Assembly (NCBI GenBank): GCA_964631335.1
Contig: CAZVXD010000014.1
Span: forward strand, 1 to 30,034
Length of the DNA: 30,034 nucleotides
Reading direction: 5' to 3'
Source of the DNA: JAFGHJ01 sp964631335
GTDB lineage: Bacteria > Hydrothermota > UBA3072
Every line of letters begins with the position of its first letter. Position 1 is the first letter of the stretch. Below are positions 14,513 to 21,893 of the stretch, piece by piece. The notes below the pieces were generated by a model. It had not been told where the DNA came from and ran no database searches. It saw nothing but the letters and a program-made list of their open reading frames with translations. Both the position numbers and the translations under genes were made by a program.

Positions 14513-15376
14513 ATGAAAAAATATATAATAATAGGTGTTATTTGTATGTTCACTATCACGGGTTTCGCGCAGGAAGAAATCTCGAAAGAAGTTATCAAGG
14601 GAAAGTATCTCGGCAAAATAGAAGAGAAAAAACCTCCCACGGAATTAAAATATGACATTTTTGAAGTTGTCGAGCCTTACGGTATAGAGGGTTCTAACAT
14701 TTACGACGCGGAGCTTCAGGTTCATTCGGAAATAAGTTCGACACCACTGCCCATTCTTGCCAGCAATCAGATAAGGAAACCCTGGCTGGCGAATATTTTA
14801 ACTCTTCCCATAAAAATATCCAACATTTCAGTGGAAAAGGACGTTAAACAATGGGAATTGGTAGTAACGGATGCTCTGGGTGAGGTTTTTAGAACTTTCG
14901 CGGGTATGGGTAATCCTCCGGAAGTTATAGAGTGGGACGGAAAAGATTCAAAAGGCAACATGATAGATCCGGGCAGAAATTATTCTTATTATTTGAGAGT
15001 AATCGATAAAGAAAATGAATCTTCTTTTCAGCTCGGGAAAAAAGTTAAGGTTCCGGCGCTTTACTGGAGAGAAGAATTTAATTCCGTGGTTCGTCTCGAC
15101 GGACGAATAGTTTTCGAAAAAAATTCCGCGACCATTTCAGAATCCGGTAAAGATTTATTGGAAGAAGCCGCTGATTATGTCAGAAAAGATATCGATAAAC
15201 GTCTTAGAGTCATCGTTTATTCACATAATGAGAATCTGGCTATGGAGAGAACAAAGAAAATAGCCAATTTTCTCCTGGATAGAATAATACTTCCCGAAAA
15301 AGCGGTGGCGAGTGTTATAGGATACGAATCGGTGGGGGATAAGAGAACCGATAGAATCGATATAACGATTCGGTAA
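14513..15376 (+). CDS. Envelope protein with FlgD-type Ig domain and degenerate OmpA-like domain
   Basis: 287 residues. A signal peptide (MKKYIIIGVICMFTITGFA, cleavage before QEE) has no lipobox. Residues about 98-182 form a FlgD-like Ig domain (QWELVVTDALGEVFRTFAG, EWDGKDSKGNMIDPGRNY with Trp141). Residues about 193-287 look like an OmpA C-terminal domain: the RIVFEKNSATISESGKDLL strand-helix, RLRVIVYSH, the RTKKIANFLL helix and an RTDRIDITI final strand. Compared with OmpA/Pal, the loop after the GHTD-like turn is about nine residues shorter. The peptidoglycan-binding Asp is replaced in SHNEN, while the later Arg (Arg246) remains. It is the last gene of the operon, in the place Pal holds in tol-pal. 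Peptidoglycan binding is therefore uncertain. Confidence 0.78.
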   Translation: MKKYIIIGVICMFTITGFAQEEISKEVIKGKYLGKIEEKKPPTELKYDIFEVVEPYGIEGSNIYDAELQVHSEISSTPLPILASNQIRKPWLANILTLPIKISNISVEKDVKQWELVVTDALGEVFRTFAGMGNPPEVIEWDGKDSKGNMIDPGRNYSYYLRVIDKENESSFQLGKKVKVPALYWREEFNSVVRLDGRIVFEKNSATISESGKDLLEEAADYVRKDIDKRLRVIVYSHNENLAMERTKKIANFLLDRIILPEKAVASVIGYESVGDKRTDRIDITIR

Positions 15377-15676
15377 AAGCATTTCTCACACGGAGACACA
15401 GAGGACACAGTGCGGAAAAATCGTTAAAACATAATATTAACCACAAAGACCGCAAAGGACACGAAGAGAAACAATAAAATTAATATTACTGATTAGAACT
15501 CCGACCCATCTCCAAAAAATAAGGAACAACAAATAACACGAATTAGACGAATTGTTTTACCATTCAACTTCATTTAGAATAAGAGAGGCTTCTTTTTTTT
15601 GAAATAAACGAAGCGTTGGAGTTTATCTGTAACAATCTGACGGTGTGAAGCACCTTTGAGAGTTTGAATACTATAG
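15377..15676. repeat. 300-base non-coding stretch of word repeats (families A, A, C)
   Basis: Holds two family A copies just after the operon's last stop codon (15388-15410, CACAGAGGACACAG; 15441-15470, CCACAAAGACCGCAAAGG) and a family C copy (15526-15557, AACAACAAATAACACGAATT). The rest up to the toxin stop is unremarkable AT-rich sequence. The 14 bases CACAGAGGACACAG (15397-15410) recur as an exact inverted copy at 16490-16503, on the other side of the toxin-antitoxin pair. No clear intrinsic terminator is seen for the operon that ends at 15376. Confidence 0.6.
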
Positions 15677-16015
15677 CTATATTTCGAGTACTAATTTAAT
15701 TCCATTTTCTACTTTGCCCATTAAATTTTTACTTATTGCACCTACGCACTCAGTCAAATAACTTTTGTCTAAAGTGACTATTTGTGAAACATTTACGACG
15801 GATTTCTTAGGCAAGTTACTATCTTTCTTGGACAAAATCACATTTCCCGGCGCGCGGGCTAACCTAATATTCGAGGTTATGACAGCACATATAACAGTAT
15901 TGATATTACTTCTATTGAAAGCATCTGACTGCAATATTAAAACAGGACGTTTGTAGCCCGGCTCAGAGGCTCTTGGAGTGGGTAAAGTAGCCCACCAGAT
16001 TTCACCTTTTACCAC
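15677..16015 (-). CDS. mazF: MazF/PemK-family endoribonuclease toxin
   Basis: A sequence-specific mRNA interferase of a type II toxin-antitoxin pair; 112 residues, full length. The MazF core is intact: KGEIWWATLPTPRASEPGYK, RPVLILQSDAFNRS, TVICAVITSN, GNVILSKKDSNLPKKSVVNV and SQIVTLDKSYL. The catalytic pair of the family corresponds to Arg23 and Thr47. It starts with GTG inside the last codons of the antitoxin gene (7-base overlap), with GGGGAAGAG upstream. The whole cassette is bracketed by inverted family A and C repeats. The RNA target cannot be predicted. Confidence 0.93.
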   Translation of the reverse strand: MVKGEIWWATLPTPRASEPGYKRPVLILQSDAFNRSNINTVICAVITSNIRLARAPGNVILSKKDSNLPKKSVVNVSQIVTLDKSYLTECVGAISKNLMGKVENGIKLVLEI

Positions 16016-16245
16016 TCTTCCCCTGATATGGAACTTAATTGAGCTGATTCAATGTTTTTGTTTAATTTTGAGCTATCTTTGTCATAGCATTCGTTTAGCC
16101 TATTTGTAACATTTTCTATGTTTCGGTCTTTGAGAAACTCTTTAACAGCCAATGAAAACAATTTGCTTCTGGAAACACCCATTTCTTTTGCCGTTTCCTC
16201 AATAACTTCAAATAAAGAATCCGGAATAGATATTGCTGTTTTCAT
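16009..16245 (-). CDS. Ribbon-helix-helix antitoxin (MazE-type partner)
   Basis: 78 residues. Residues 3-38 form a ribbon-helix-helix DNA-binding domain (TAISIPDSLFEVIEETAKEM, then GVSRSKLFSLAVKEFL). The disordered C-terminal part (about 45-78) is where such antitoxins wrap around the toxin. It is transcribed first and overlaps the toxin start. Upstream lies a perfect palindrome over the -10 element, the expected autoregulation site. The predicted transcription start coincides with the A of the ATG and no Shine-Dalgarno is present, so the mRNA may be leaderless. Confidence 0.92.
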   Translation of the reverse strand: MKTAISIPDSLFEVIEETAKEMGVSRSKLFSLAVKEFLKDRNIENVTNRLNECYDKDSSKLNKNIESAQLSSISGEEW

Positions 16246-16251
16246 ATAATT

Positions 16252-16280
16252 AGTATAACAAAAGTTATACCTTTTGTCAA
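16252..16280 (-). promoter_or_regulatory. Promoter of the toxin-antitoxin pair
   Basis: Minus strand TTGACA (16280-16275), 17-base spacer, TATACT (16257-16252). Six bases separate the -10 from the antitoxin ATG, so the expected +1 is the A of the start codon. Confidence 0.85.
16253..16270. promoter_or_regulatory. Palindromic operator of the toxin-antitoxin pair
   Basis: GTATAAC-AAAA-GTTATAC is a perfect inverted repeat with 7-base arms. It overlaps the -10 and the spacer of the promoter. Ribbon-helix-helix antitoxins bind such sites as dimers to repress their own operon. Confidence 0.8.
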
Positions 16281-16534
16281 GTGTTTGAAAAAATATTTCC
16301 AGTGATTGCCATTATCTTAGCGAGGCTAAAACCGTGCCCCACGTTTTACGTGGTAAAAACAGAGTTCCGAGTTCTGATTGCCGAATGCTCAGTTGAAAAA
16401 ACAAAAATTATTCGCGTATTTGTGTGATTTGTTGTTGTTTGTTTTGGAAATGGTGTTGGTATTTATTCTGATGAAATATTCGTTTTTTTCTGTGTCCTCT
16501 GTGGTAGAAATAAGTGGTAAGAGTATCTTAATCC

Positions 16535-16562
16535 TTGACAAAAGATAATTTAGATATATAAA
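16535..16562 (+). promoter_or_regulatory. Promoter of the 10-kb housekeeping operon
   Basis: TTGACA at 16535-16540, 16-base spacer, TATAAA at 16557-16562. The predicted start point (about 16569) lies only two or three bases before the ATG at 16572 and there is no Shine-Dalgarno, so the first gene may be read from a nearly leaderless mRNA. Confidence 0.75.
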
Positions 16563-16571
16563 TTACTATAA

Positions 16572-17399
16572 ATGGATTACGAGAGTTTTTTCGGTTTTAA
16601 AGAGAAGCCTTTTTCAACTTCTCCTGATGAGAGATTTTATTACGATAGTCCCCAGCATTCCAAGGCTATGAATAAAATCCTTCATGGTGTTGAAAACAGG
16701 CTGGGATTATCTATGCTTGTGGCTGATATCGGTATGGGTAAAACCACTCTGGCGAGGAGAATGCTGAACATGATGGCTTCCGATAATTCGTACGAAGTTT
16801 CGCTGATAGTTATCGTTCATCCCGATATCTCGGCAGGATGGTTTTTGAGAAGGATTGCTATACAATTGGGAGTAGAAGATAAAGGCGGAGAAAGAATGGA
16901 GGTGATATCCGGATTGTATAAAAAACTCCAGGAATATCACGATCAGGACAAAAAAGTCGCTGTTTTAATAGACGAGGGTAATATGCTTAGAGGAAAAGAC
17001 GCCATGGAGGAAATTCGCGGACTCCTTAACATTGAGACCGAATCGCAGCATTTACTGAATTTTGTGATTTTCGGTTTGCCTGAAATGGAAGAAAATCTGA
17101 AGCAGGATGAAGCCCTTTATCAGAGAACCGCTATAAGGACTACTCTCAAACCACTCGAATTCGAATCGGTCAAGGCTTACATCAGCCACAGGATAAAGGT
17201 CGCCGGTGGAGAATCTTTGCCTTTTACTAATGAATCACTCGAATTAATACACAGGTACTCCGGCGGTAAACCGCGTATGATAAATATAATATGTGAAAAC
17301 GCTATGCTGGAAGCTTTTCTTGAAAAGAAAAAGGAAATAGATACCGAAATTATGAGAGTTGTATTGGAAGATCTCGCTTTGGTAGACAGGGTGAAATAA
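16572..17399 (+). CDS. ExeA/GspA-like AAA ATPase
   Basis: 275 residues. The opening MDYESFFGFKEKPFSTSPD is the hallmark of ExeA/GspA-type ATPases (also shared with MSHA- and IS-associated relatives). Walker A reads ADIGMGKTT (51-59), with Ala51 in place of the first Gly of the usual GEVGTGKTT; Walker B is VAVLIDEGNML. LEFESVKAYISHRI and YSGGKPRMINIICENAM complete the family's C-terminal helical part. ExeA carries an additional peptidoglycan-binding domain that is absent here. The gene heads a long run of housekeeping genes and abuts dapF (TAATG overlap), so context does not reveal its job. A role in envelope or secretion assembly is only a family guess. Confidence 0.85.
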   Translation: MDYESFFGFKEKPFSTSPDERFYYDSPQHSKAMNKILHGVENRLGLSMLVADIGMGKTTLARRMLNMMASDNSYEVSLIVIVHPDISAGWFLRRIAIQLGVEDKGGERMEVISGLYKKLQEYHDQDKKVAVLIDEGNMLRGKDAMEEIRGLLNIETESQHLLNFVIFGLPEMEENLKQDEALYQRTAIRTTLKPLEFESVKAYISHRIKVAGGESLPFTNESLELIHRYSGGKPRMINIICENAMLEAFLEKKKEIDTEIMRVVLEDLALVDRVK

Positions 17400-18160
17400 T
17401 GATTGATTTTATCAAAGGTGAAGGCGGCGGTAACGATTTCGTTCTTACTCCTTATGTTGCCGGTTATGATTATTCGTCGCTTTGTTCCCGTTTATTGGAT
17501 AGAAATTACGGTGTGGGTGGGGATGGTCTTGTGGTAATGGACGGCAAAAAAATGATTTTTTATAATCCCGACGGAAGTAATGTGCCTTTTTGCGGGAACG
17601 CGGTCAGAGTTTTTTTTAGGTTGCTTTATCTACAGGGTAAGGTAAAAAAAGAAGACGAAGTGGAGACAGAAGCGGGAATTGTCCGCCTGATTTATAATGA
17701 CAATGATACGGTATCTGCTTTAATGCCGGAAGTTAGTATTCCGGAGGAAAAAGATAACGGAGCGATCGTTAAATGCGGAGTTCCTCACTATGTTATTCCC
17801 ACGGAGAATGTGGAAGAACTCGACGTTAACAGCGAAGGAAAAAAACTTTCAAACACTATCCCCGGTAGAAATAATGTGGATTGGTTCAGAGAAAAAGAAG
17901 GGGCTGTTTTTATGAGAGTTTTTGAAAGAGGAGTTGAAGGTGAAACTCTTTCATGCTCTTCCGGAATCGCGAGTGTGTCGTTTTATATAATGAAAAAAAC
18001 CGGGAAGGATAAGCTCGATGTTAAAACCATTGGAGGAAAATTTAATACGGTAAGAGAGAGCGAAAACAGACTCTGGCTTACCGGTGAGGCTAATATAGTT
18101 TTCAAAGGTGAAATGCCTGAAGGAGAGAATTCTTGGGAAAAAAGAAATCTTTTGATTTAG
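17399..18160 (+). CDS. dapF: Diaminopimelate epimerase
   Basis: Converts LL- to meso-diaminopimelate for lysine and peptidoglycan synthesis. The two-fold pseudo-symmetric fold has both catalytic cysteines: FYNPDGSNVPFCGNAVR in the N-terminal half and ERGVEGETLSCSSGIAS in the C-terminal half. GEGGGNDF, RNYGVGGDGL and GVPHYV are further family motifs. At 253 residues it is slightly shorter than the E. coli enzyme (274). It overlaps the ATPase gene by one base (TAATG) and the guaB start lies 28 bases inside its 3' end. No other lysine-pathway gene is in the window. Confidence 0.94.
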   Translation: MIDFIKGEGGGNDFVLTPYVAGYDYSSLCSRLLDRNYGVGGDGLVVMDGKKMIFYNPDGSNVPFCGNAVRVFFRLLYLQGKVKKEDEVETEAGIVRLIYNDNDTVSALMPEVSIPEEKDNGAIVKCGVPHYVIPTENVEELDVNSEGKKLSNTIPGRNNVDWFREKEGAVFMRVFERGVEGETLSCSSGIASVSFYIMKKTGKDKLDVKTIGGKFNTVRESENRLWLTGEANIVFKGEMPEGENSWEKRNLLI

Positions 18161-19587
18161 GGTTAACTTTCGGAGATGTGCTTCTGGCGCCGGGCTACTC
18201 TGAGGTTGTTCCGAGTGAGACGGATATTAAAAGCAAGTTTAGCCGCCGTATATATCTGCCTTTGCCGATAGTGTCTTCGGCGATGGATACCGTGACAGAG
18301 GATGAAATGGCTATAGCGGTTGCCCTGCAGGGCGGGCTCGGAATTATTCATAAAAATCTTTCTATAGAGGAGCAGGCGGCTCAGGTGAGAAAGGTGAAAA
18401 GATTCGAAAGTGTTCTTATACCCGACCCCATAACGGTTGCCCCCTCCGCGACTATAAAAGAGGCGGAAGATTTAATGAAAAGCCACAATATTTCCGGGGT
18501 GCCGGTTGTCGATAATAATAAACAGCTGAAAGGAATTATAACTAAAAGTGATTTGATATTTGAAGATAATAAAGGTAAGAAGGTCAAAGAAGTTATGACT
18601 GTCAGGGAGAAATTGATTACCGGCGGTAAGGGGGTTTCTATAGAAGAAGTAAAAAAACTTTTCAGGAAACATAAGTTTGAAAAGCTGCCCCTCGTTGATA
18701 AAAATGATAAGCTTGTAGGGCTTATTACCCTTAGAGATATTTTAAAAAGAAAAGAGTTTCCAAGAGCCAATATAGATAAAGAAGGAAGATTGTACTGCGG
18801 AGCGGCTGTAGGTGTGAGTGATGATACCCCTGAGAGAGCGCAAGAACTTTTGAACGCGGCTGTGGATTGCCTGGTTATAGATACCGCGCACGGTCACACA
18901 AAGAAAGTATTCGATGTTGCCAGGAAACTGCGAAAAATTTGCGATAGGGATCTGGTAGTAGGTAATATAGTGACCGGTGAAGCCGCGAAAGATTTGCTTA
19001 AATTGAATGTAGACGCGGTTAAAGTCGGTGTAGGACCCGGTTCTATTTGTACTACGAGAGTGATAAGCGGAATAGGTGTTCCCCAATTGACGGCGATTCA
19101 AAATGTGGCGGAAGCTGTTCAGGGTAAAGTCCCTATAATAGCAGACGGTGGAATTACTTTTTCCGGAGATATAACAAAGGCTCTGGCTGGTGGCGCGGAT
19201 TGCGTGATGATCGGGGGTCTTCTGGCAGGCACAGATGAAGCTCCGGGTGATTCTATTCTTTTAGAAGGAAGAAGATTTAAAGTTTATAGAGGAATGGGTT
19301 CGGTCGACGCGATGGAAGCCGGTAGCCGGGACCGTTATTTCCAAACGGGAAAATTGGTTCCCGAAGGTGTTGTATCCAGAGTTCCTTACAAAGGACCGGT
19401 TAGTGAAGTCCTTTTTCAGCTGGAAGGTGGATTGCGGTCGGGCATGGGATATGTGGGCGCGGGCAATCTTAAAGAATTAAGAGAAAAAGCTAAGATAATT
19501 CAAGTTACCAATGCCGGACTTACCGAAAGTCATCCTCATGATATTAAGATAATAAAAGAACCGCCGAATTACGAAATAATAAATTAA
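18133..19587 (+). CDS. guaB: Inosine-5'-monophosphate dehydrogenase
   Basis: Oxidises IMP to XMP with NAD, the committed step to GMP. The 484-residue protein has a TIM barrel interrupted by a pair of CBS domains (about 90-205). The catalytic loop reads GVGPGSICTTRVISGIGVPQ with Cys306. ADGGI, the GG-phosphate loop near CVMIGGLLAG, and the flap with YRGMGSVDAM are also present. The start is a TTG at 18133, chosen because GAAGGAGAG lies just upstream and the protein then begins with the usual KSFDLGLTFGDVLL. It overlaps dapF by 28 bases. The next gene, hslV, follows after 19 bases. Confidence 0.97.
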   Translation: MGKKKSFDLGLTFGDVLLAPGYSEVVPSETDIKSKFSRRIYLPLPIVSSAMDTVTEDEMAIAVALQGGLGIIHKNLSIEEQAAQVRKVKRFESVLIPDPITVAPSATIKEAEDLMKSHNISGVPVVDNNKQLKGIITKSDLIFEDNKGKKVKEVMTVREKLITGGKGVSIEEVKKLFRKHKFEKLPLVDKNDKLVGLITLRDILKRKEFPRANIDKEGRLYCGAAVGVSDDTPERAQELLNAAVDCLVIDTAHGHTKKVFDVARKLRKICDRDLVVGNIVTGEAAKDLLKLNVDAVKVGVGPGSICTTRVISGIGVPQLTAIQNVAEAVQGKVPIIADGGITFSGDITKALAGGADCVMIGGLLAGTDEAPGDSILLEGRRFKVYRGMGSVDAMEAGSRDRYFQTGKLVPEGVVSRVPYKGPVSEVLFQLEGGLRSGMGYVGAGNLKELREKAKIIQVTNAGLTESHPHDIKIIKEPPNYEIIN

Positions 19588-19606
19588 AAATTACTCAGGA
19601 GGAACG

Positions 19607-20152
19607 GTGAATAGTATACACGGGACAACAATCCTTGGAGTTAGAAAAGACGGGATTGTCGCCATGGGCAGTGATGGTCAGGTTACTGTCGGCGATACGA
19701 TAATGAAAGCAAACGCTAAGAAAATTCAGCCTTTGAGAGAGGGAGAGGTTCTGGCGGGTTTCGCCGGTTCTGTGGCTGACGCTCTTACGTTGTTTACTAT
19801 GTTTGAAGAACAAATAAATAAGTATCCTAAAAATATTTCAAAAGCGGTTATAGAATTCGCCAAACAATGGAGAAAAGATAAATATCTGAGAAGACTGGAA
19901 GCTCTTTTAGGTGTTATGAGTCTGGATGAGTCCTTTATTCTTTCCGGAAGCGGTGAGGTAATTCGCCCCGATGACGGTTTAATCGGAATAGGTTCCGGAG
20001 GCGGTTACGCGATAAGCGCTGCCAGAGCCTTAATCCTTCATTCTTCTCTGGGTGCTCCTGAAATTGTAAAAACTTCGATAAAACTTGCTTCCGATATTTG
20101 TGTTTATACCAATGATTATATTTCTGTCGAGGTGATAGAAAATGTCAAATAA
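19607..20152 (+). CDS. hslV: ATP-dependent protease subunit HslV
   Basis: The peptidase ring of the HslUV (ClpQY) protease. The 181-residue protein starts at a GTG with an excellent AGGAGG six bases before it. The short propeptide MNSIHG is removed to expose Thr7 as the nucleophile (mature TTILGVRKDG). GSDGQVT, GFAGSVADALTLF, GSGEVI and GSGGGYAISAARAL are typical HslV segments. The 3' end overlaps hslU by 11 bases, so the two subunits are probably translationally coupled. Confidence 0.97.
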   Translation: MNSIHGTTILGVRKDGIVAMGSDGQVTVGDTIMKANAKKIQPLREGEVLAGFAGSVADALTLFTMFEEQINKYPKNISKAVIEFAKQWRKDKYLRRLEALLGVMSLDESFILSGSGEVIRPDDGLIGIGSGGGYAISAARALILHSSLGAPEIVKTSIKLASDICVYTNDYISVEVIENVK

Positions 20153-21464
20153 TACGGAATTTAAGCCGAAAGAGATAGTAAAGGAATTATCCCGCTATAT
20201 AATAGGACAGGACGAAGCCAAGAAAGCGGTGGCGATAGCTATAAGGAACAGATGGAGAAGGCAGCAGGTTAACGGAGATATGGAAGAGGAGATTTATCCC
20301 AATAATATCATAATGATAGGCCCCACAGGAGTGGGAAAAACAGAAGTCGCGAGAAGACTTTCTCTGATTATGAGCGCTCCTTTTGTGAAGACTGAAGCCA
20401 CAAAGTTTACAGAGGTCGGATATGTGGGAAGGGATGTGGAATCCATGGTGAGGAGTCTGATGGATGTTGCCGTTAAAATGGTACAGTCGAGGAAAATCGA
20501 AGAGGTCAGGGAAAGAGCTTTAAAGCTCGCGGAAGAAAAAATTCTCGATTTGCTTGTTCCTGCCGGAGAAGTCGGGGAAACGATGGACGAAAGCAGGGAA
20601 AAAATGAGAGGTAAATTAAGAAACGGAGGACTGGAAAAAAGAAAAGTAGAGCTGGACCTTAAAAAACAAGAAAGACCTTTTATTGAAATACTCGGCGCCA
20701 TGGGTCCCGAACAGTTGAGCCTGGGCGTACAGGATGCCTTTTCTAATTTGATGCCTAAATCGACCAAGAAAAAATTTGTTACAATAGCCGAGGCAAGAGA
20801 AATTTTTGTAAAAGAAGAATCTGAAAAATTAATAGACAGAGATGAAGTAATCGAAGAGAGTAAAGAAAAGACTGAAAACTCCGGGGTAATATTCCTCGAT
20901 GAAATCGATAAAATTATAGGCGGTGATTCAAAGTCCGGTCCCGATGTTTCAAGACAGGGCGTTCAGAGGGACCTTTTGCCGCTCGTGGAAGGAACCACTG
21001 TGAACACAAAGTACGGACCGATTAATACCGATCATATACTTTTTGTCTCGGCGGGAGCTTTTTCTTCTGTTTCTCCGTCTGATTTAATACCCGAATTACA
21101 GGGTAGATTCCCTATTAGGGTAGAATTTAAAGATCTGACAAGAGAAGATTTTCGAAGAATTCTTGTAGAACCTGACAATTCTCTTGTCAGGCAATACAAG
21201 GCTTTATTCCGGGCGGAAGGATTCGAACTCGACTTCAGCGAAGACGCTCTGACTCTAATCGCCGATTATTCCAAGAGAGTTAATGAAATAAGCGAGAATA
21301 TAGGGGCCAGGAGACTTCAAACCGTGCTGAATACTCTGTTGGAAGATTATCTTTTTGAAATGCCGGACCTTACTGATAAAAAGATTTATATCGAAGAAGA
21401 GGATGTGAGAAAAGAACTCGAAGAAATAGTAAGCGACGAAAATTTAAGCAGGTACATTTTATAG
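20142..21464 (+). CDS. hslU: HslU ATPase/unfoldase subunit
   Basis: The AAA+ ring that unfolds substrates and feeds them to HslV. The 440-residue protein has Walker A GPTGVGKTE (60-68), the pore loop GYVGRD (93-98), the inserted I-domain (about 110-230), Walker B VIFLDEIDKI (about 247-256), GRFPIRVEF and the sensor-2 GARRLQTVL. The C-terminus ends LSRYIL, the hydrophobic tail that docks into HslV. It overlaps hslV by 11 bases and is followed directly by the EIIA-like gene. Confidence 0.97.
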   Translation: MSNNTEFKPKEIVKELSRYIIGQDEAKKAVAIAIRNRWRRQQVNGDMEEEIYPNNIIMIGPTGVGKTEVARRLSLIMSAPFVKTEATKFTEVGYVGRDVESMVRSLMDVAVKMVQSRKIEEVRERALKLAEEKILDLLVPAGEVGETMDESREKMRGKLRNGGLEKRKVELDLKKQERPFIEILGAMGPEQLSLGVQDAFSNLMPKSTKKKFVTIAEAREIFVKEESEKLIDRDEVIEESKEKTENSGVIFLDEIDKIIGGDSKSGPDVSRQGVQRDLLPLVEGTTVNTKYGPINTDHILFVSAGAFSSVSPSDLIPELQGRFPIRVEFKDLTREDFRRILVEPDNSLVRQYKALFRAEGFELDFSEDALTLIADYSKRVNEISENIGARRLQTVLNTLLEDYLFEMPDLTDKKIYIEEEDVRKELEEIVSDENLSRYIL

Positions 21465-21893
21465 ATGATCTGGGATAGCCTTACTCGTTTTAAAAAGGAA
21501 AATGTGGATAACAGCAAGGAAGCGCTTAAAAAAATCCTGGACTGGAACGAAAAAACTTCTGAATTCGATTATTTTGTAGAAAGAGAAAAGAAATATTCTT
21601 TTGGTATAGGGAAGGGAGTTGTTTTATATCAAAAACAGAGAGAGGGAGAGGATGCCGAGTTGTCTATACTTATAGCTAATATACCGGTAAAATATGATTC
21701 TTTCGACGGTGTCCCCATTTCCATATTTTGCTTTCTCTCTTCTTTTAAGGATGAAGACCTTCATTTGAAGTATCTCTCAAGATTTTATCGATTAATGAAT
21801 TTTGCTACTTTCAGAGATAATCTTGTAAATTTGAGTTCAAAAGAAGAAGCAAAAAAACTGATAAAAAGAGAAGAAGAGAGTTTTGAAGAGTGA
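21465..21893 (+). CDS. PTS EIIA (PtsN)-like protein lacking the phosphorylated histidine
   Basis: 142 residues. Shape and landmarks match the fructose-type EIIA/PtsN fold: TSEFDYFVEREKKYSFGIGK (31-50) for the usual GTGIGNG region, then VPISIFCFLSSFKDEDLHLKYLSRFYRLM for the stretch containing the second conserved His (His100). Where PtsN proteins have GIAIPHA, this one reads GVVLYQK, so the phospho-acceptor His is replaced by Gln56. It cannot therefore be phosphorylated in the normal way and probably acts as a binding or regulatory domain. It starts directly after the hslU stop, and its TGA overlaps the GTG of the VanZ-like gene. Homology is remote, so the family call is moderate. No PTS enzyme is nearby. 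Confidence 0.65.
   Translation: MIWDSLTRFKKENVDNSKEALKKILDWNEKTSEFDYFVEREKKYSFGIGKGVVLYQKQREGEDAELSILIANIPVKYDSFDGVPISIFCFLSSFKDEDLHLKYLSRFYRLMNFATFRDNLVNLSSKEEAKKLIKREEESFEE

Larger units (their letters stand above)
16246..16571. repeat. 326-base divergent intergenic stretch: promoters plus word repeats (E, C, A)
   Basis: Contains the toxin-antitoxin promoter and operator, then a short palindrome CCACGT-TTT-ACGTGG (16339-16353). Repeat words follow: family E (16362-16395, GAGTTCCGAGTTCTGA), family C (16408-16440, reading GTGTGATTTGTTGTTG) and family A (16488-16504, GTGTCCTCTGTGG). Last comes the promoter of the next operon. Read outward from the 16572 gene, the order is A, C, E, the same as outside recR. 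No gene is seen in it. Confidence 0.6.

Noticed and set aside
16339..16353. CCACGT-TTT-ACGTGG palindrome as a terminator.
   Set aside because: The stem is short with a three-base loop and no T-run on either strand, and it lies between divergent genes where no terminator is needed.
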